18,769 nt of DNA from Bimuria novae-zelandiae CBS 107.79 (Eukaryota; Ascomycota; Dothideomycetes; Pleosporales; Didymosphaeriaceae): NCBI GenBank assembly GCA_010015655.1, contig ML976662.1, positions 1 to 18,769 of the forward strand, written 5' to 3'. The notes under the pieces are model-generated. The model worked only from the letters and a program-made list of their open reading frames with translations. It was not told the origin of the DNA and made no database searches. Below, piece after piece: positions 1-10,913 of this stretch. Positions within the stretch are counted from its first letter, which is position 1, and each line of letters opens with the position of its first letter. The position numbers and the translations under genes are program-made.

Positions 1-722
1 ATACATCTATATATCAATACACCAAGAAATCTCGCGATAATAGCTGTTGTGTGGCGCTCTACAGCCTCAATTCTCCATCGTCAAAAATATGGGTGAGTGG
101 CTCATCGGCCGAACTGGCTCATCGGGTGCACGGGCACTGTAGCGCCGCCGGCTTGGCCGGCACGGGTTTCTTGAGCCTTCGACCCACACCTGCACCTCAA
201 GTCCATCCGGGATCGGATTGTCTATGCCATTCCGTGTCCGTTCGACAACCCTCTTTGGTGGTCTTGCTTGCGGACAACTGTTTGCCTGTGGCTTGTGTTG
301 CCTTGGCATCTCATCCGCCCCATGAAAGACCAATCAACGCGGGTGACCTCGACAAGTAAACAGTCTGCCAACGATTTCTGGCGCATCATGCCGGTCGTGG
401 GTCAGGATGCGTCCGCACCATTGCGCGGGCGTCGTCATGGACCCATTTCGCGGACCAATAGTGTGCTGGGGTTGCGAAAGCTGCATAGGCAACATGTGGA
501 AACTGTGCATGTGCTCACTTTTCACAAACATGTCTTCCTTCTGTCTTACTTTGCCTGCTCATTGAAACTCTGCGTTTTGCTTTTGCGTTGCTTCCAGTTT
601 ACTTCGCAACTCGTCACTCATTTCTTTTGCGCCGTTTCGTCATCGCATTCGCATAGCAGCGCATTCCCGGCCTTGGAGTGGGGTCACGCGACCAGTTTGG
701 CTGCGTATATATTCATCCTATA
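1..722. other. Intergenic stretch, no supported gene
   Basis: I see no convincing gene here. The longest open stretch on the + strand is the frame from about 175 to 723, which has no ATG before 322 and resembles no family I know; its composition past 500 is Phe/Cys/Leu-rich, like chance translation of T-rich DNA. An 11-base direct repeat (TGGCTCATCGG) lies at 98-108 and 115-125. The T-rich tail near 530-640 probably belongs to the upstream region of the GDSL-like gene. A decayed or multi-exon gene entering from the left cannot be excluded. Confidence 0.5.
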
Positions 723-2021
723 ATGAGATTCCTCACGAGATTGCATGTGTGTACGGCGGCTGTACTTCTGATGATCTTATACTTCAGTTGGCTACGACCT
801 TCGACAGTATATTTGCGCGATAACCCTCAGAGAGTGTGGAAGAACAGCCCGCGCCGAATAGTTGTCTTTGGCGATGATTGGTCTGATACGGGCGAATATC
901 GAATAGCCTCGCCACCCAAAAGATCTACCCGAGACAGGAACGGAGCTCAGGGGAACGTCTGGGTGGAGACGTTGTGCAAAGAAGTAAGTGTGCAGTCACC
1001 TAACAAGGGGATGTGACTGACAGGTGGCAGCTGACCTGCGACTTTGTGGACAATTTCGCACGTTCCGTCCCTGAGAACGTGGGACTGGAGGCGGTCGGAT
1101 CCATGGTTGATTCAAGCATCCTGCTCGACGCGACTAGTTATGCGAGAAACGATACGATCGCCGTGTTCGACTTCAAGACGCAAGTGCAACAGTTCATCGA
1201 ATTTGACAAGAAGAAGTGGCGATTGCCGGGAAGAGACGACACTGACAACGAACAAACCATTTTCACCGTCTTTTTCGGTACCTGGGAATTGCTGCAGTTT
1301 TCAGCTTTGGACAAGGACGGCGCCGTACGCGCCATCGACCGCAGTGTGAAGGAACTGGTTCACAACCTCGACCTCCTCGCCGACCATGTTGATAATCCCA
1401 AGGTTACAGTTCCCAACCTGCTGGATGTGACATTTCTCCCACGCTACTCCCGCAGGAAATATGAGTCAGCCACCGAGTTCGCGCAAAAACAACACAAATC
1501 GGTATTCCTCTCGACATATTGGAACGCTGCGCTGTCTCAGACTGCTTCGGAATGGGATAGGGGCGTTCTTTTTATGCCAAATGTTCATGACATTGTAGTG
1601 GAAGAAGTGCGCGCAAATCAGATGTACTCTCGTCAAATTGTCGACTCCAAAGGGAATGGAAAGCAGGAACCGCTCTTTCAAGAGGTTGAGGAACCCTGTT
1701 TTGTCCAGGAGACGGATGCAAACACAGGTAATCTGCAAGCAGCTGCGCGGACATGCACCGACCCTGGTGCGCATCTATTCTGGTAAGACGACTCTCCTTC
1801 ACAAATACATTGTCTCAATCTGACCATTCAACAGGGACGATATCCATCTCAGCGGGCCTGCCTATGAGCTAATCGGAAAGGAGGCCGCGCGCCTGGTACG
1901 GGGTAACGAGGCTGTCAATAATGATGCACGCCAACGAGCAAAACTGCGGTCGGCTACCGACGAGAAAAACGAAGTCCCAAAGGGCACAGGGTTCGATTTG
2001 AAATTCCCTCCTGGATATTGA
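723..2021 (+). CDS. GDSL-like (SGNH-fold) lipase/esterase-family protein, membrane-anchored, nucleophile Ser replaced
   Basis: Proposed exons are 723-983, 1031-1782 and 1835-2021, giving 399 residues. Intron 1 has donor GTAAGT and a CTGAC branch site ending GGCAG; intron 2 has donor GTAAGA, branch TGACC and acceptor AACAG. Residues 11-23 form one hydrophobic segment, fitting a signal anchor with the rest outside the cytosol. Block I appears as VVFGDDWSDTG (residues 47-57), followed by the WVETLC segment that fungal relatives carry. The C-terminal catalytic block is intact as W-DDIH-LSG, with Asp339 and His342. The position where GDSL enzymes have Ser (GDS) is Asp52, and block III reads FFGTW (168-172) where many family members have G-x-N-D. 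The family hydrolyses esters of lipids or carbohydrates; with this residue missing, activity is uncertain and a binding or regulatory role is possible. The ATG at 723 precedes the anchor directly. Fold assignment is fairly sure; substrate unknown. Confidence 0.82.
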
Positions 2022-2520
2022 TGGCTTGTGCTGAACCATTCAATACTTGATTTGCGCGCAGACTCTCGACACCTTGACAAACGGAAGGTTGCATTTTAAA
2101 GATCAACACTGGCTTCGTGCTCCCTAAGAGTGGCCGTATCTTGCTTGTGCATCTATTGTGGAGTGACCAGCATTGTCGCTCCCTTGCATAATTGCGCTGG
2201 AATGTCTCAGAGGTCGGCAGACGGTTGTCTTGGCCGTTTCTGGTGGACCCGCGAACAAAGAACATGGCTAGCGAGCACCACGGTTCCTCCGCATCTGTCT
2301 CGAACAATCAAATTACTGGCTCAGCTACGACCTGGCGTCAATGCAAGTACGGTCTGGGTGTGGCTTACCCCATAATACATACAAAGAACGCTGGACGCGC
2401 GCTGTCAATTGCGGTGGTTCGTCCGACTGTTCCAGTCAATTCGCATTCATGATACAATGATCTCTGCTTTCAAAGTCCGCATCTAGCTGCCGTCATCGGC
2501 AGAAAAAGCGATTAGTCAAG
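2022..2520. other. Intergenic region between GDSL-like and HMG-box genes
   Basis: This 499 bp gap lies between two genes on the same strand. It should hold the 3' end of the first transcript and the promoter of the HMG-box gene. Only short open frames occur (for example 2130-2375), with no recognisable protein. I saw no clear TATA box or repeat. Confidence 0.5.
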
Positions 2521-4653
2521 ATGTTGGCAGGACGTGTATTACCTCCCATACTTCCTCCTCCATCCCCTCCCGTCGCGACATTTTACAACATCCCCAGGAG
2601 ATACATCCGATCGAATATGCAGGCCGTCAACAATGTCCCGTCCCGTTTACCAATGGATGATGTGAAGCCTCTGCAATCAATTCGCCAAGGTAGCACGATC
2701 TATGAGCTTCGTTCTTCCCCTACGTCGAACCCCGCTCAGAAACTCGAGCACGAGCTGCCTTCCCCCGCATCATCAACTTATTCCGCAAGGCACGGCAAGA
2801 AGAGAAGCCGAGACGAGGCCAATAGTGTGGAATTGGGTGACTTGAGCGACCCTGAGCACTCTAGAGCACCACGCAGTGGCACTTCCTCACCAGGAGACTA
2901 TGTGTGTCTCTGCCAGCCCGAACCCAGGATACCCCGCCCTCGGAATGGTAAGTCCGCTTTTCTAATCATTGCCGATGGCGTCTGTCAGAAGCGTGGGCGT
3001 GACTCAGCGACGAATAAAGAACGCTGCTCTTTGTTTGCGGACATGTATTGGTGAGCAGGGCTGATCTCATCTCTCTTTGTAGCATTTATCCTTTATCGCC
3101 AGCACCACCAGCATGCCATCGTTGCCGCCAATCCTGGGATTCCCAATCCTGATATCTCTAAAATCATCGGCGAGCAGTGGAAGGCGGAAAGTGACGCTGT
3201 AAAGAAAGTCTGGCAGGATCTAGCTCAGGTATGTGAAGATGCATAGTCTTCAACTACTCGACTTACCAATCGTTAGGAAGAGAAAGACAGGCATCACGAA
3301 CTGTACCCTGGCTATCGCTACCAACCACGCCACCCTGGGAAACCACTGAATCCAGCAGTTGCACACACAACCGTTGATAAGTATCGCTGTCCTAGGTGTG
3401 GTGGACGCAGTATCAAGACGTCAACGCCCTCGAGTCATTACGACAGCAGTGCCGTCACACTAACTTTCAACGCGGATTTCTCAGAGAGTTCATCAGGCGC
3501 TCAACTGCCTCCTATCATGAGTAGTCTAAATATGGACTCTCCTGCTCGAAGCCGAGGCTATTCTGGTCCTGCGCGCTTGAGCAATATACAAATACCACCT
3601 ACTGTCCGTGAAGACGGATATGTCTACAACCCATTGACACCCGACCCGAAGAGGCGCCGCTTCAATCCCTACCCAATGAGTAGCAATGGCACGCGTAGAC
3701 CGGATGCGCCTTACTATCAGAGTCGCCGAGATTCCCTCCCTCCTCTGCAGATGCGTACGACGCCCCCTCAGACAGCAACGATGGCCCCGCCGCGGACACC
3801 ACGCGATTTGCGTAACGGTTCTGTTGATTTGCACGTCCATGTGTCCAGCGCCAACGACCCTAGCAGGAGCGACCAAGGCCGGAGCGTGGAAGCAATGGTA
3901 ACGAGCGTACCATACACGGTCAAAATCAAGGTCCTCGGACGCATCACGCCGCCACTCCAAGACCCCAGTCCCAGCAGCCCAGCCTTCCCAGTCCGCGGCG
4001 GCATCATCGCCGTTGAAGGCGAAGACCAGGCTGCCGTCACCGAGCTCACTACATGGCTCAATGACTTCCTTGCCCGAGATAAGGAGTATCGGCCGCGTAT
4101 CGAGGAGTCACCCAAGCAGCCAGATGGTAAAGGTGACGTCTCGTACCCGGAATACATGACACTCATCCAGGAGTGGCATGTCAAGAGCGAAAACATGATT
4201 AAGTATATTACTACGCCTGTTACATCCTTCAGCCCGCCAAAGTCTCCGGTGAGCGAAATCGATAGAGACGATACAATGAAGGACGCGAGCACACCGCCTG
4301 TTTCTCCGCTTCCCTTGGTTAAGCCCGTCATCATCCTCCCGTCGTACCAGCTTCGCGCTTCGGAGGTGTATGCGGCTCGTATCCCTATAAAGGACGTGTA
4401 CTCCCCGATGGACCATTGGCAGTGGATGGCCACCCTGTGGCGCGGCACCGTCGGTCCTGACCTTACCATTTATATTAAGAGCAGAGACAAAGAGGGTAGG
4501 GAAGGAGGGAGACTGGTCGAGGTGAACGACGAGGTGAGATGTATGATTGTTGTTAAGGAGGGCAGTGGGAAGTTCGCCGAGGCGGCGTTGAGGAGAGTAG
4601 GGTTCGAAGTCGGAGAATGGGTGAGGGGACTGGGCGCGAGCAAAGAAGGCTGA
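2521..4653 (+). CDS. HMG-box (MATA_HMG type) transcription factor, Rox1/Rfg1/Ste11-like
   Basis: Proposed exons are 2521-2947, 3083-3228 and 3277-4653, giving 649 residues. Intron 1 (135 nt, GTAAGT...TTGTAG) splits the HMG box after PRPRN, so the core motif PRPRNAFILYRQ appears only when spliced. Intron 2 (48 nt) has GTATGT and GTTAG. The box covers about residues 138-209 and keeps NPDISKIIGEQW and the YPGYRYQPR end typical of sequence-specific fungal HMG proteins. It is followed by a CPRCGG element (Cys229, Cys232). The long tail is Pro/Ser-rich; a folded-looking segment follows at about 345-430 (VPYTVKIKVLGRI, then RGGIIAVEGEDQAAV), which I believe recurs in ascomycete relatives. Expected role: nuclear DNA-binding regulator of development, mating or stress genes. 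The ATG has A at -3. It is not the MAT1-2 idiomorph: the protein is too long and no APN2, SLA2 or alpha-box gene lies nearby. Confidence 0.85.
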
Positions 4654-5205
4654 TTCACTCCACAATTGCGAGCCGTTTATTACTAGAGGTACTCATTTTT
4701 TAGGTCACGGGTTGATTGAAAAGACCTATGTGAGGGGTTTTATCGCACCGAATCAGGTATCCATCTGCGCGATCAGATTGGGTTCGGCCATGACACCGTA
4801 TGCTCGGCGATATATCTATATGAAGCTGGTGTTGGCGTTTACGAACGGTCTACTTCATGACTTTTCATTTTGCATATGCTCGGCGGGACCTGTCAGACTA
4901 GTTCAGCGTCTCTTGCTGGTGAGATGTTACTGTCTCACGCGTGGAGCTGAAGATTAGCCACAAGAGAGTTTTAATACGTCATGGTACCCCAATATAAGCT
5001 ACACAACAGCTAAATAGACTTAACCCCCCAATCTCCCTATAGTCGGCCTGGTGATTTACGCGACGCCCGTGTCACCCAGTCACCGATCTCAGACCGACCC
5101 GAAGTGCATGTAGATGCAAGATCCGTGTTACCGTCCGCATTACCTGCTTCTTTCTTTGTGTGTGTGCGGAACATGTTCGACAATCGTCATGCCTTGTGCG
5201 GTAGC
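4654..5205. other. Convergent intergenic region
   Basis: This 552 bp gap separates the 3' ends of the HMG-box gene (+) and the HET relic (-). It should contain two 3' untranslated regions. One short open frame (4712-4957) has no recognisable protein. I see no RNA gene or mobile element in it. Confidence 0.5.
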
Positions 5206-7115
5206 CTAGGAAATGGTATAACTTTGTAGGCCAAATCTCTCCAAGTCATTCCAAACGTCTGCCTCTGTAGTCCCCGGAGACGCACTTTCCAGCGCAGGAT
5301 GGACATATGTGTGGCCATCAACATATGCCACATTGAGCATTTGGTGGTCTCCCGTACCGGCTAGAGGGCGAAGGATGAATGGTATGTTGGACCCAAAGAG
5401 TCCTACTACAACGTCGCCGGGTCGGATGCCGGTGAGATCATCCGGATGATAGGATTTGCCAACCCCGCCTTCGCTTGTGACGAAAATGATCATCTCTTGA
5501 GCAATCATAGCCAGGGTGTCCAACACAGACTTTTGTGGTCCCGTCGGTACAAATTTTACGTCTCTAACGTTAGCATCGTGAACCACGCTCTCAAAAACAT
5601 TCAGGAAGTTGGTGAATTCGTATTCATCATCCGCAGGGTGGATTAGAGCTCTCGCAAGAGCTTCGATCGAGAGGCCATGCGACTTTACCATCTCATCGTA
5701 GATCTGACGGATGTTATGAGCTGGAAAACTGGCGCGCTCGGGTTCTGGAAATTCCGCTCTTTGACCAAGGAGTAGGTCTCGCGATGTTGCTGTGATGGTT
5801 CCAATACGCACTCCAACGGTCTGCAACGATGAGTCTGCGCGTAGTCGAGCATTGGAACCGAGGCCCTTCTTACCCTTATCGTAATGAAATTGAATTGTTT
5901 TGCGATCAAACAGGTTGATAGGGTGCGTATATAATAAATCCGAGTCCGACTTTTGAGATGTCATCGTAAAGTCCGTGGCCCACGACGGTAGCTCAGCAAT
6001 TGTTGTGGCATGTGGGGCATGAGCCCTACGAAGATGATGCAAAGAGAATAATCCGTACAAAAACCACGGCTCTAGAATAACTTGAAAAGCAGCTTCCTGG
6101 AACACCTCCTGTATTGATTTGGAATACTCTACTATTATCTTTTGCGGGCGCTTGGCAGGGGTGCTTAGTCCCAATATCCCATAAATTTTGTCGCGCGGAT
6201 CGGTGGCCTCAAGCGCGGCGGTTCCAGAGAGATGATAAAGAAATCCTACGAAGTGCTTGTTCGCCCTCATGTCGTTGAGGCTGAGGATGCGACTCGTAGC
6301 ACCCATGAAACGGAATCCCAATTTGGATACGAACGGGGCTTGCGGATCCGCGATCCTGCTGTCTAATTTCCAAAGTACACAGCTTTGATGAACATTGCGA
6401 ACTCTATCCATGAGAGAGAGTCTTGTCCAAGGTAAACAACGGGGTCTTCTTCTGCTAGTACGAGTTCTTGGACCTACGTTTTCCCTACGATGTCAGTTTT
6501 TGGCTTCATCGGAAATTTTTAGAGATGACCTTTTCACCCAAACGCGGGTGAACCACGAACATTGGCATATGTTCAGCAATGCCACATAGTCTGTTCTGGT
6601 CTAGGACTCGGGTGGCCGGTTTCCTTGGTGTACGACACTACGTTCGCTGTCGCGCTGTGTACAGGTCCCAGCCATATGATGACCTTCTTTGCAGCTGAAT
6701 AAATGAAGCCCATTAATTGGACTTGAGAGCTTCGTTCCTGGTCGTCCGCTTGATTGATACACATTTGGTCCACCCAGAGCACGCGATCTTTGTTTGGATA
6801 GCGGAGGTGACGGAGAGCGCAATCAAGGTTCGCACTGATGGCCATTTGGATACCATTGATGATTGCTTTCCAAGAAGATATCCTTTGGCTCCACACATTG
6901 GACAGCGCTTCATATTCAGGCATGGGGGATCCGGATGTAGCTTCCACGCGGAGCAGAATCGCAAGGCCATCGTCGTAGGTTACGGGCGCTAGTATTGCTA
7001 CGCGGAGTTCCCGCTTGTTTTCTTGTAGTGGCGAGTATGGCGACCGGGACGGGCCTCGAAAGCGCGCTGGGGGGACTTTGAGCATGGTTGCACTTGTTCT
7101 AGCCTTGTTGGGCAT
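5206..7115 (-). pseudogene. Heterokaryon-incompatibility (HET) domain protein gene, reading frame broken at least twice
   Basis: The minus strand carries all parts of a HET-domain protein, but in three frames. Part A starts at the ATG at 7115 (a TTG frame extends to 7187) and runs to about 6594. It shows the N-terminal YSPL, YEALSNVWS, ALRHLR, WVDQMCINQ, ERSSQVQLMG and VIIWLGP. Its frame stops at 6575-6573. Part B (6591-6538), shifted by one base, supplies CSWFTRVW. A plausible 64 nt intron (6537-6474, GTGAAA donor, CTGAC branch) leads to part C (6473-6366), which begins VQELVLAEEDPVVYLG and stops at 6365-6363. Part D is again one base off and runs to the stop at 5208-5206 with DPRDKIYGILGLS and a normal C-terminal end (PFILRPL). 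HET proteins trigger cell death after fusion of unlike hyphae. Both breaks look like the loss of one base; a 41 nt intron could explain the first, but nothing good explains the second. Assembly errors remain possible. Confidence 0.72.
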
Positions 7116-8284
7116 TCCTGCAACGCCAAACAGCGCACAAATCGAGTACACACTGTTCTCTTCCACTGCCGTAGTAGATGTCGTCAATCAGTTCGGTTGG
7201 AAGGCGTTTGGAAAGGACGAGGCATACTCTGATGATGAAGAATGGGGTTAACGACGGAGGGGCGGAAGGCTAGCAACTGGATGTGGCTGCCTTCAGCTGC
7301 GCCAGGATTGTTGACCAATCTGCATACGAAAGCAGAATGGCGACAGATGAAGTTATGTTTTTGAATACCAATTCTCGGTTGCCTTTCACTCCGCTCCGCT
7401 CTACATATAGGTTAATACGGATCTTTTATTCATACCTTTTCCCCCTTCGATGACCTTTCTTTCAGACGGAGCGTTCCGAAAAGAAAATGTCGGCATTTCG
7501 ACTTCAGCGGGGCGTTACTTCCAGCAGGTGTTACCCTTGCTTTCTCTTTGAGAGCCCGAAAGGATAAGGGTACTAATCATAGGAGACCGAGCATACAATT
7601 CGAGACACTAATCGGTGTATGTGTGGAAGCACCACACAGGGTGAATTAAGCTATAGTTGCTGAAGCTGGGTATTGTCACCTGTGGAATGCCAGGCGACTT
7701 GAATTTGGCGGAGAATGGAAGTAGTTGAAGCTTGTGACTACGATCGGGATGCACTAAGATAGTAGGAGCGTTGGTAACGGCTGGCGCCTCAATGGTCACG
7801 CGCACTAGCTGCACCCGTGCGTGTGCGTTTCTAGAAGCCCGAGACAACAAGAATCTCGAAATGTCAGAAAGAAATCGACCACTCTCAAGAATCGGTTCCG
7901 ATCGCAGGTTCAACAGAGCTCTGAATCAAGATGTGGCTGGTGAAAGTCACAGCCACAGCTTGGGTGGGCGCTAGCTCCAAAGGTGAAGCGTCATCGCCTT
8001 TCACATGCTCGGCTTTGGGGCGGCATCAGGCGTCACATGCCTTCGCCTTGGGCTTAGGTCCTGCCAGTCACAGCGATGGATCTGAGAACAAGGCAAGATG
8101 ACTACGGTTGATTCTTTCTTCACTCTTCACCGAGCGGTGCGAACGTTGCTTGTTTGTAACGTTTGTGTTAAACGCCGAAAAATCACGTCGGTGAACGTGT
8201 CGGGGCTGCGTACATGACGACAACGACGACGAACTCGAAGCGATACATTGTCAGGAAATACGTGGATAGAGGGACGCAAAAGAC
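7116..8284. other. Divergent intergenic region between the HET relic and the lipase gene
   Basis: About 1.17 kb lies between two gene starts, so it should contain both promoters. The open frames inside are short and most lack an ATG (for example the minus-strand frame 7913-7608 opens with TTG). A pyrimidine-rich run occurs near 7430-7460. An imperfect palindrome, AAAGGTGA with TCGCCTTT, lies near 7979-8001. I see no gene, RNA or transposon that I can support. Confidence 0.5.
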
Positions 8285-10648
8285 ATGATTGACCATGTCG
8301 TGGGACGGCCATCGGTGCAGTTCCGCAAGATCCAGGTTCTAGCTGTGGTTTCATTCTGGAGTGCCTACCTATACCGGTGCGTCTTTTCCCCTACCTCGCA
8401 GAAACACTTATCATGCTAATCTTCCAGCAGGGGCGACCGTCATGGTCCACCGCTCATCCGTCGTATCTCCGCCCTCCTCTCGAAGAAGCTGACCGCCTGG
8501 CAAACGGTGCTGATCACGCTCCTCTACCTGTACATTGCCCGCAACTTCGGCAAGCTCGTTGGCCTCGAAAGCCCAGAACCTCTCGCGAACCTCTACAGTC
8601 GCTCCTACTTCCGCGCGACATGGGTCACTACCGCCCTAGATGCGGGCTTCTGGTCGGCCATGCGCATACGACGAAAGCCCATTCGGGACTTCTTGTCTAT
8701 TCTGTTTAGCGTGTACTACATGATATGCGCCGAGCAGGCCGACGAGAAAGTCCGCAAGGTGCGTGCATCACTGACGGTCGACCATCTGCGCGTGAGCTGG
8801 GAGAAGGGCACTACGCCGTACATAGCCGCGCTCACGAGCCTGATGCGACCGCGCCTGATGTGGTATCCGCCGAGAAAGATCAGGATACCCCGGCCAAAGG
8901 AGAGTAGCTATACCGATCCCGTCATCGGCTGGCTATACTTCAATGGTCCGCTATCTGCGCTGAAAAGGCAGCAGAAGATCGTGCTAGATATCCCGGGTGG
9001 CGGCTTTGTGGCCATGAACCCGAGGCACCATGAGGACAAGCTGGTGGGCTGGGCGGGAAAGACAGGGTTGCCGGTGCTGAGTCTCGACTACAGGAAGGCA
9101 CCGGAATGGCCGTACCCGTATGCACTGAATGAGTGCTACGACGTCTATCATTCCATCGTAGCGACGAGCGGACGTTGCATGGGTCTGTCAGGGGAAGTTG
9201 AGCCCAAGATCGTGGTTAGTGGCGATTCGGCGGGTGGAAATCTCGCTGTTGGCATGACTTTGATGATCCTCCAAGCCGCATCCACGGAGACACGGCGGTG
9301 GCAGGGCGAGAGGCAGTTACCCCCTCCCGTCGGAGTCGTGCTCATGTACCCCGCGCTCGACATGAACATCGGAAACTGGATGACTGACGAGCAGATGGCG
9401 CTAATTCGGGATCGAAAGGCGAGGAAGCAGAATCGTCCGATCTTGAGACACAAGAGCGACGACTATCGACACCTCGCTCCGAATACGCCAGGTGCTTCAG
9501 ATCATTCTGACAGTGAAGATGAGAGCCCACCGAAGACGCTAGACGCTACATCTACACCCATGCCTACAAGTGAGAAAGTACTCACCTCACCGCAAACAGC
9601 TATCCGCCTCTCTGCAGCGCACACTGGCCGGGACAGTCATTCGCTACCTCCCAGCAATACCTTGACCAACCTCAATGGCGTCTTATTTTCCCCAATGGTA
9701 CAATCACCTGAACTCGTACGGTCTCTGGAAGCTGCCAGATCTGCCGTAATGCCGACCCACCCTCAAACTCCAGCCGCACCTCCTATTGCATTCAAAACAC
9801 GCCTCGCCATGTCTTCCATGCTTTCCTACTTCGGCGACCGCATACTAACCCCAGAGATGATGCGCGCCATGATCATCCTCTATATTGGCCCGCACTACCG
9901 TCCAGACTTCAGCACTGATTTCCTACTTTCCCCACTTCTCGCCCCCGAATCTCTCCTCTCAAAGTTCCCGCGCACCTGGATGCTCACAGGAGAGCGTGAC
10001 CCGCTCGTTGACGATACGGTAATCTTTGCTGGTCGACTGAGGCAAGCTAAACGCGCCGATTGGCAATACGCAAAGGAGATGGGCCTGGACTGGGCGCGAA
10101 GGCGGGAGTGGCCAGAACATGAATGGGTAAACGTCGACCTCATCCCCGGCATCTCGCATGGCTTCCTGCAATTTGTCAGCGTCTTCCCGGAGGGCTGGAA
10201 GTACATCACGCGCTGTGGGAAATGGATGCAAGAGGCGTTTGAAATGGACGAACGCGACGGGCTTGCTACGGCAGAGCCCACACCATTTCTGGGATACGGT
10301 GCTCATCGCAGAAACGAACGAAGCGATTATTTCGGCAGTCACCCCGGGCTCGCTGAGGCGGTCGATAGTTTGTCGAAATCGAGATCGAGGCATCATCGTC
10401 GCACGGGTACAACGGAGTCATCCGCCGATGATGAAAGGCCGCTTGAAATGAGCCTGTCACGGCCCACGCGCAGAAGCCCTCCGGTGCCTCCTGCGCGGAG
10501 GGATAGGGAGAGGGCAAACGGAAAAGCGAGGAGAGGGAGGAGGAAGAGTCTGGTCAGTCTCGCTAGTGAGGATGATCTGCTGGGGAGGAGGATGAAGGGA
10601 CTAACTAGTGCGTTGAGGGGTGGCGAGGATCAAGCCAGTGTGTTATAG
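8285..10648 (+). CDS. HSL-type alpha/beta hydrolase (abhydrolase_3 esterase/lipase), membrane-associated
   Basis: Proposed exons are 8285-8376 and 8431-10648, giving 769 residues. The intron has donor GTGCGT, a GCTAAT branch and a tandem CAGCAG acceptor. The ATG at 8285 is the first in frame after the stop at 8267-8269, and exon 1 joins in phase to a region ending in LYRG-DRHGPPLIRR. Residues 17-30 and about 55-72 are hydrophobic, so the enzyme probably sits on the ER or lipid-droplet membrane. Hydrolase motifs: oxyanion-hole PGGGF (219-223, with Pro where many relatives have His), nucleophile elbow GDSAGG (Ser297), Asp554 in GERDPLVDD and His607 in ISHGF, so the triad is complete. A Ser/Pro/Thr-rich insert (about 365-480) interrupts the fold after the MYPALD strand, and a basic Ser/Arg-rich tail follows His607 (about 630-769). 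The family cleaves short-chain esters, acylglycerols or sterol esters; the substrate here is unknown. The 3' end converges on the next gene, 265 bp away. Confidence 0.88.
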
Positions 10649-10913
10649 AACCTGAGTAGAGATCATGTACATACGACGAGATGCACGGGGTGAAGTTTTG
10701 GTGTATATAGAGCATAAAATTCCTACTTTGTCAAAGTAGTCAACATACCCATGATGAACTAGGATCGGAGTACACATGGACTGCCTACTGCCCGTGATGC
10801 TGATCCGTCCGCTGATCACTCTGAAGTACTGGTATCTGATTTTGATTTGCGATATAAGGCGCACCGATCATGGCTTGGGCCCTACAAAACTAACGAAGTG
10901 CCGTCACGATGTC

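Noticed and set aside
706..713. TATATATT as the TATA box of the GDSL-like gene
   Set aside because: It ends only about 10 bases before the start codon at 723, too close to serve as its core promoter.
175..723. Long open frame upstream of the GDSL-like gene as a protein-coding gene
   Set aside because: It has no ATG until 322, no recognisable motif, and a Cys/Phe/Leu/His-rich composition typical of chance translation; it also runs into the start of the real gene.
2521..4653. Mating-type MAT1-2-1 gene
   Set aside because: The HMG box is similar in type, but the protein is about 650 residues, has a CxxC element and a long C-terminal region, and lacks mating-locus neighbours such as APN2, SLA2 or an alpha-box gene.
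3768..4665. Long minus-strand frames opposite the HMG-box gene
   Set aside because: They are shadows of the strongly biased coding exon on the + strand and show no domain.
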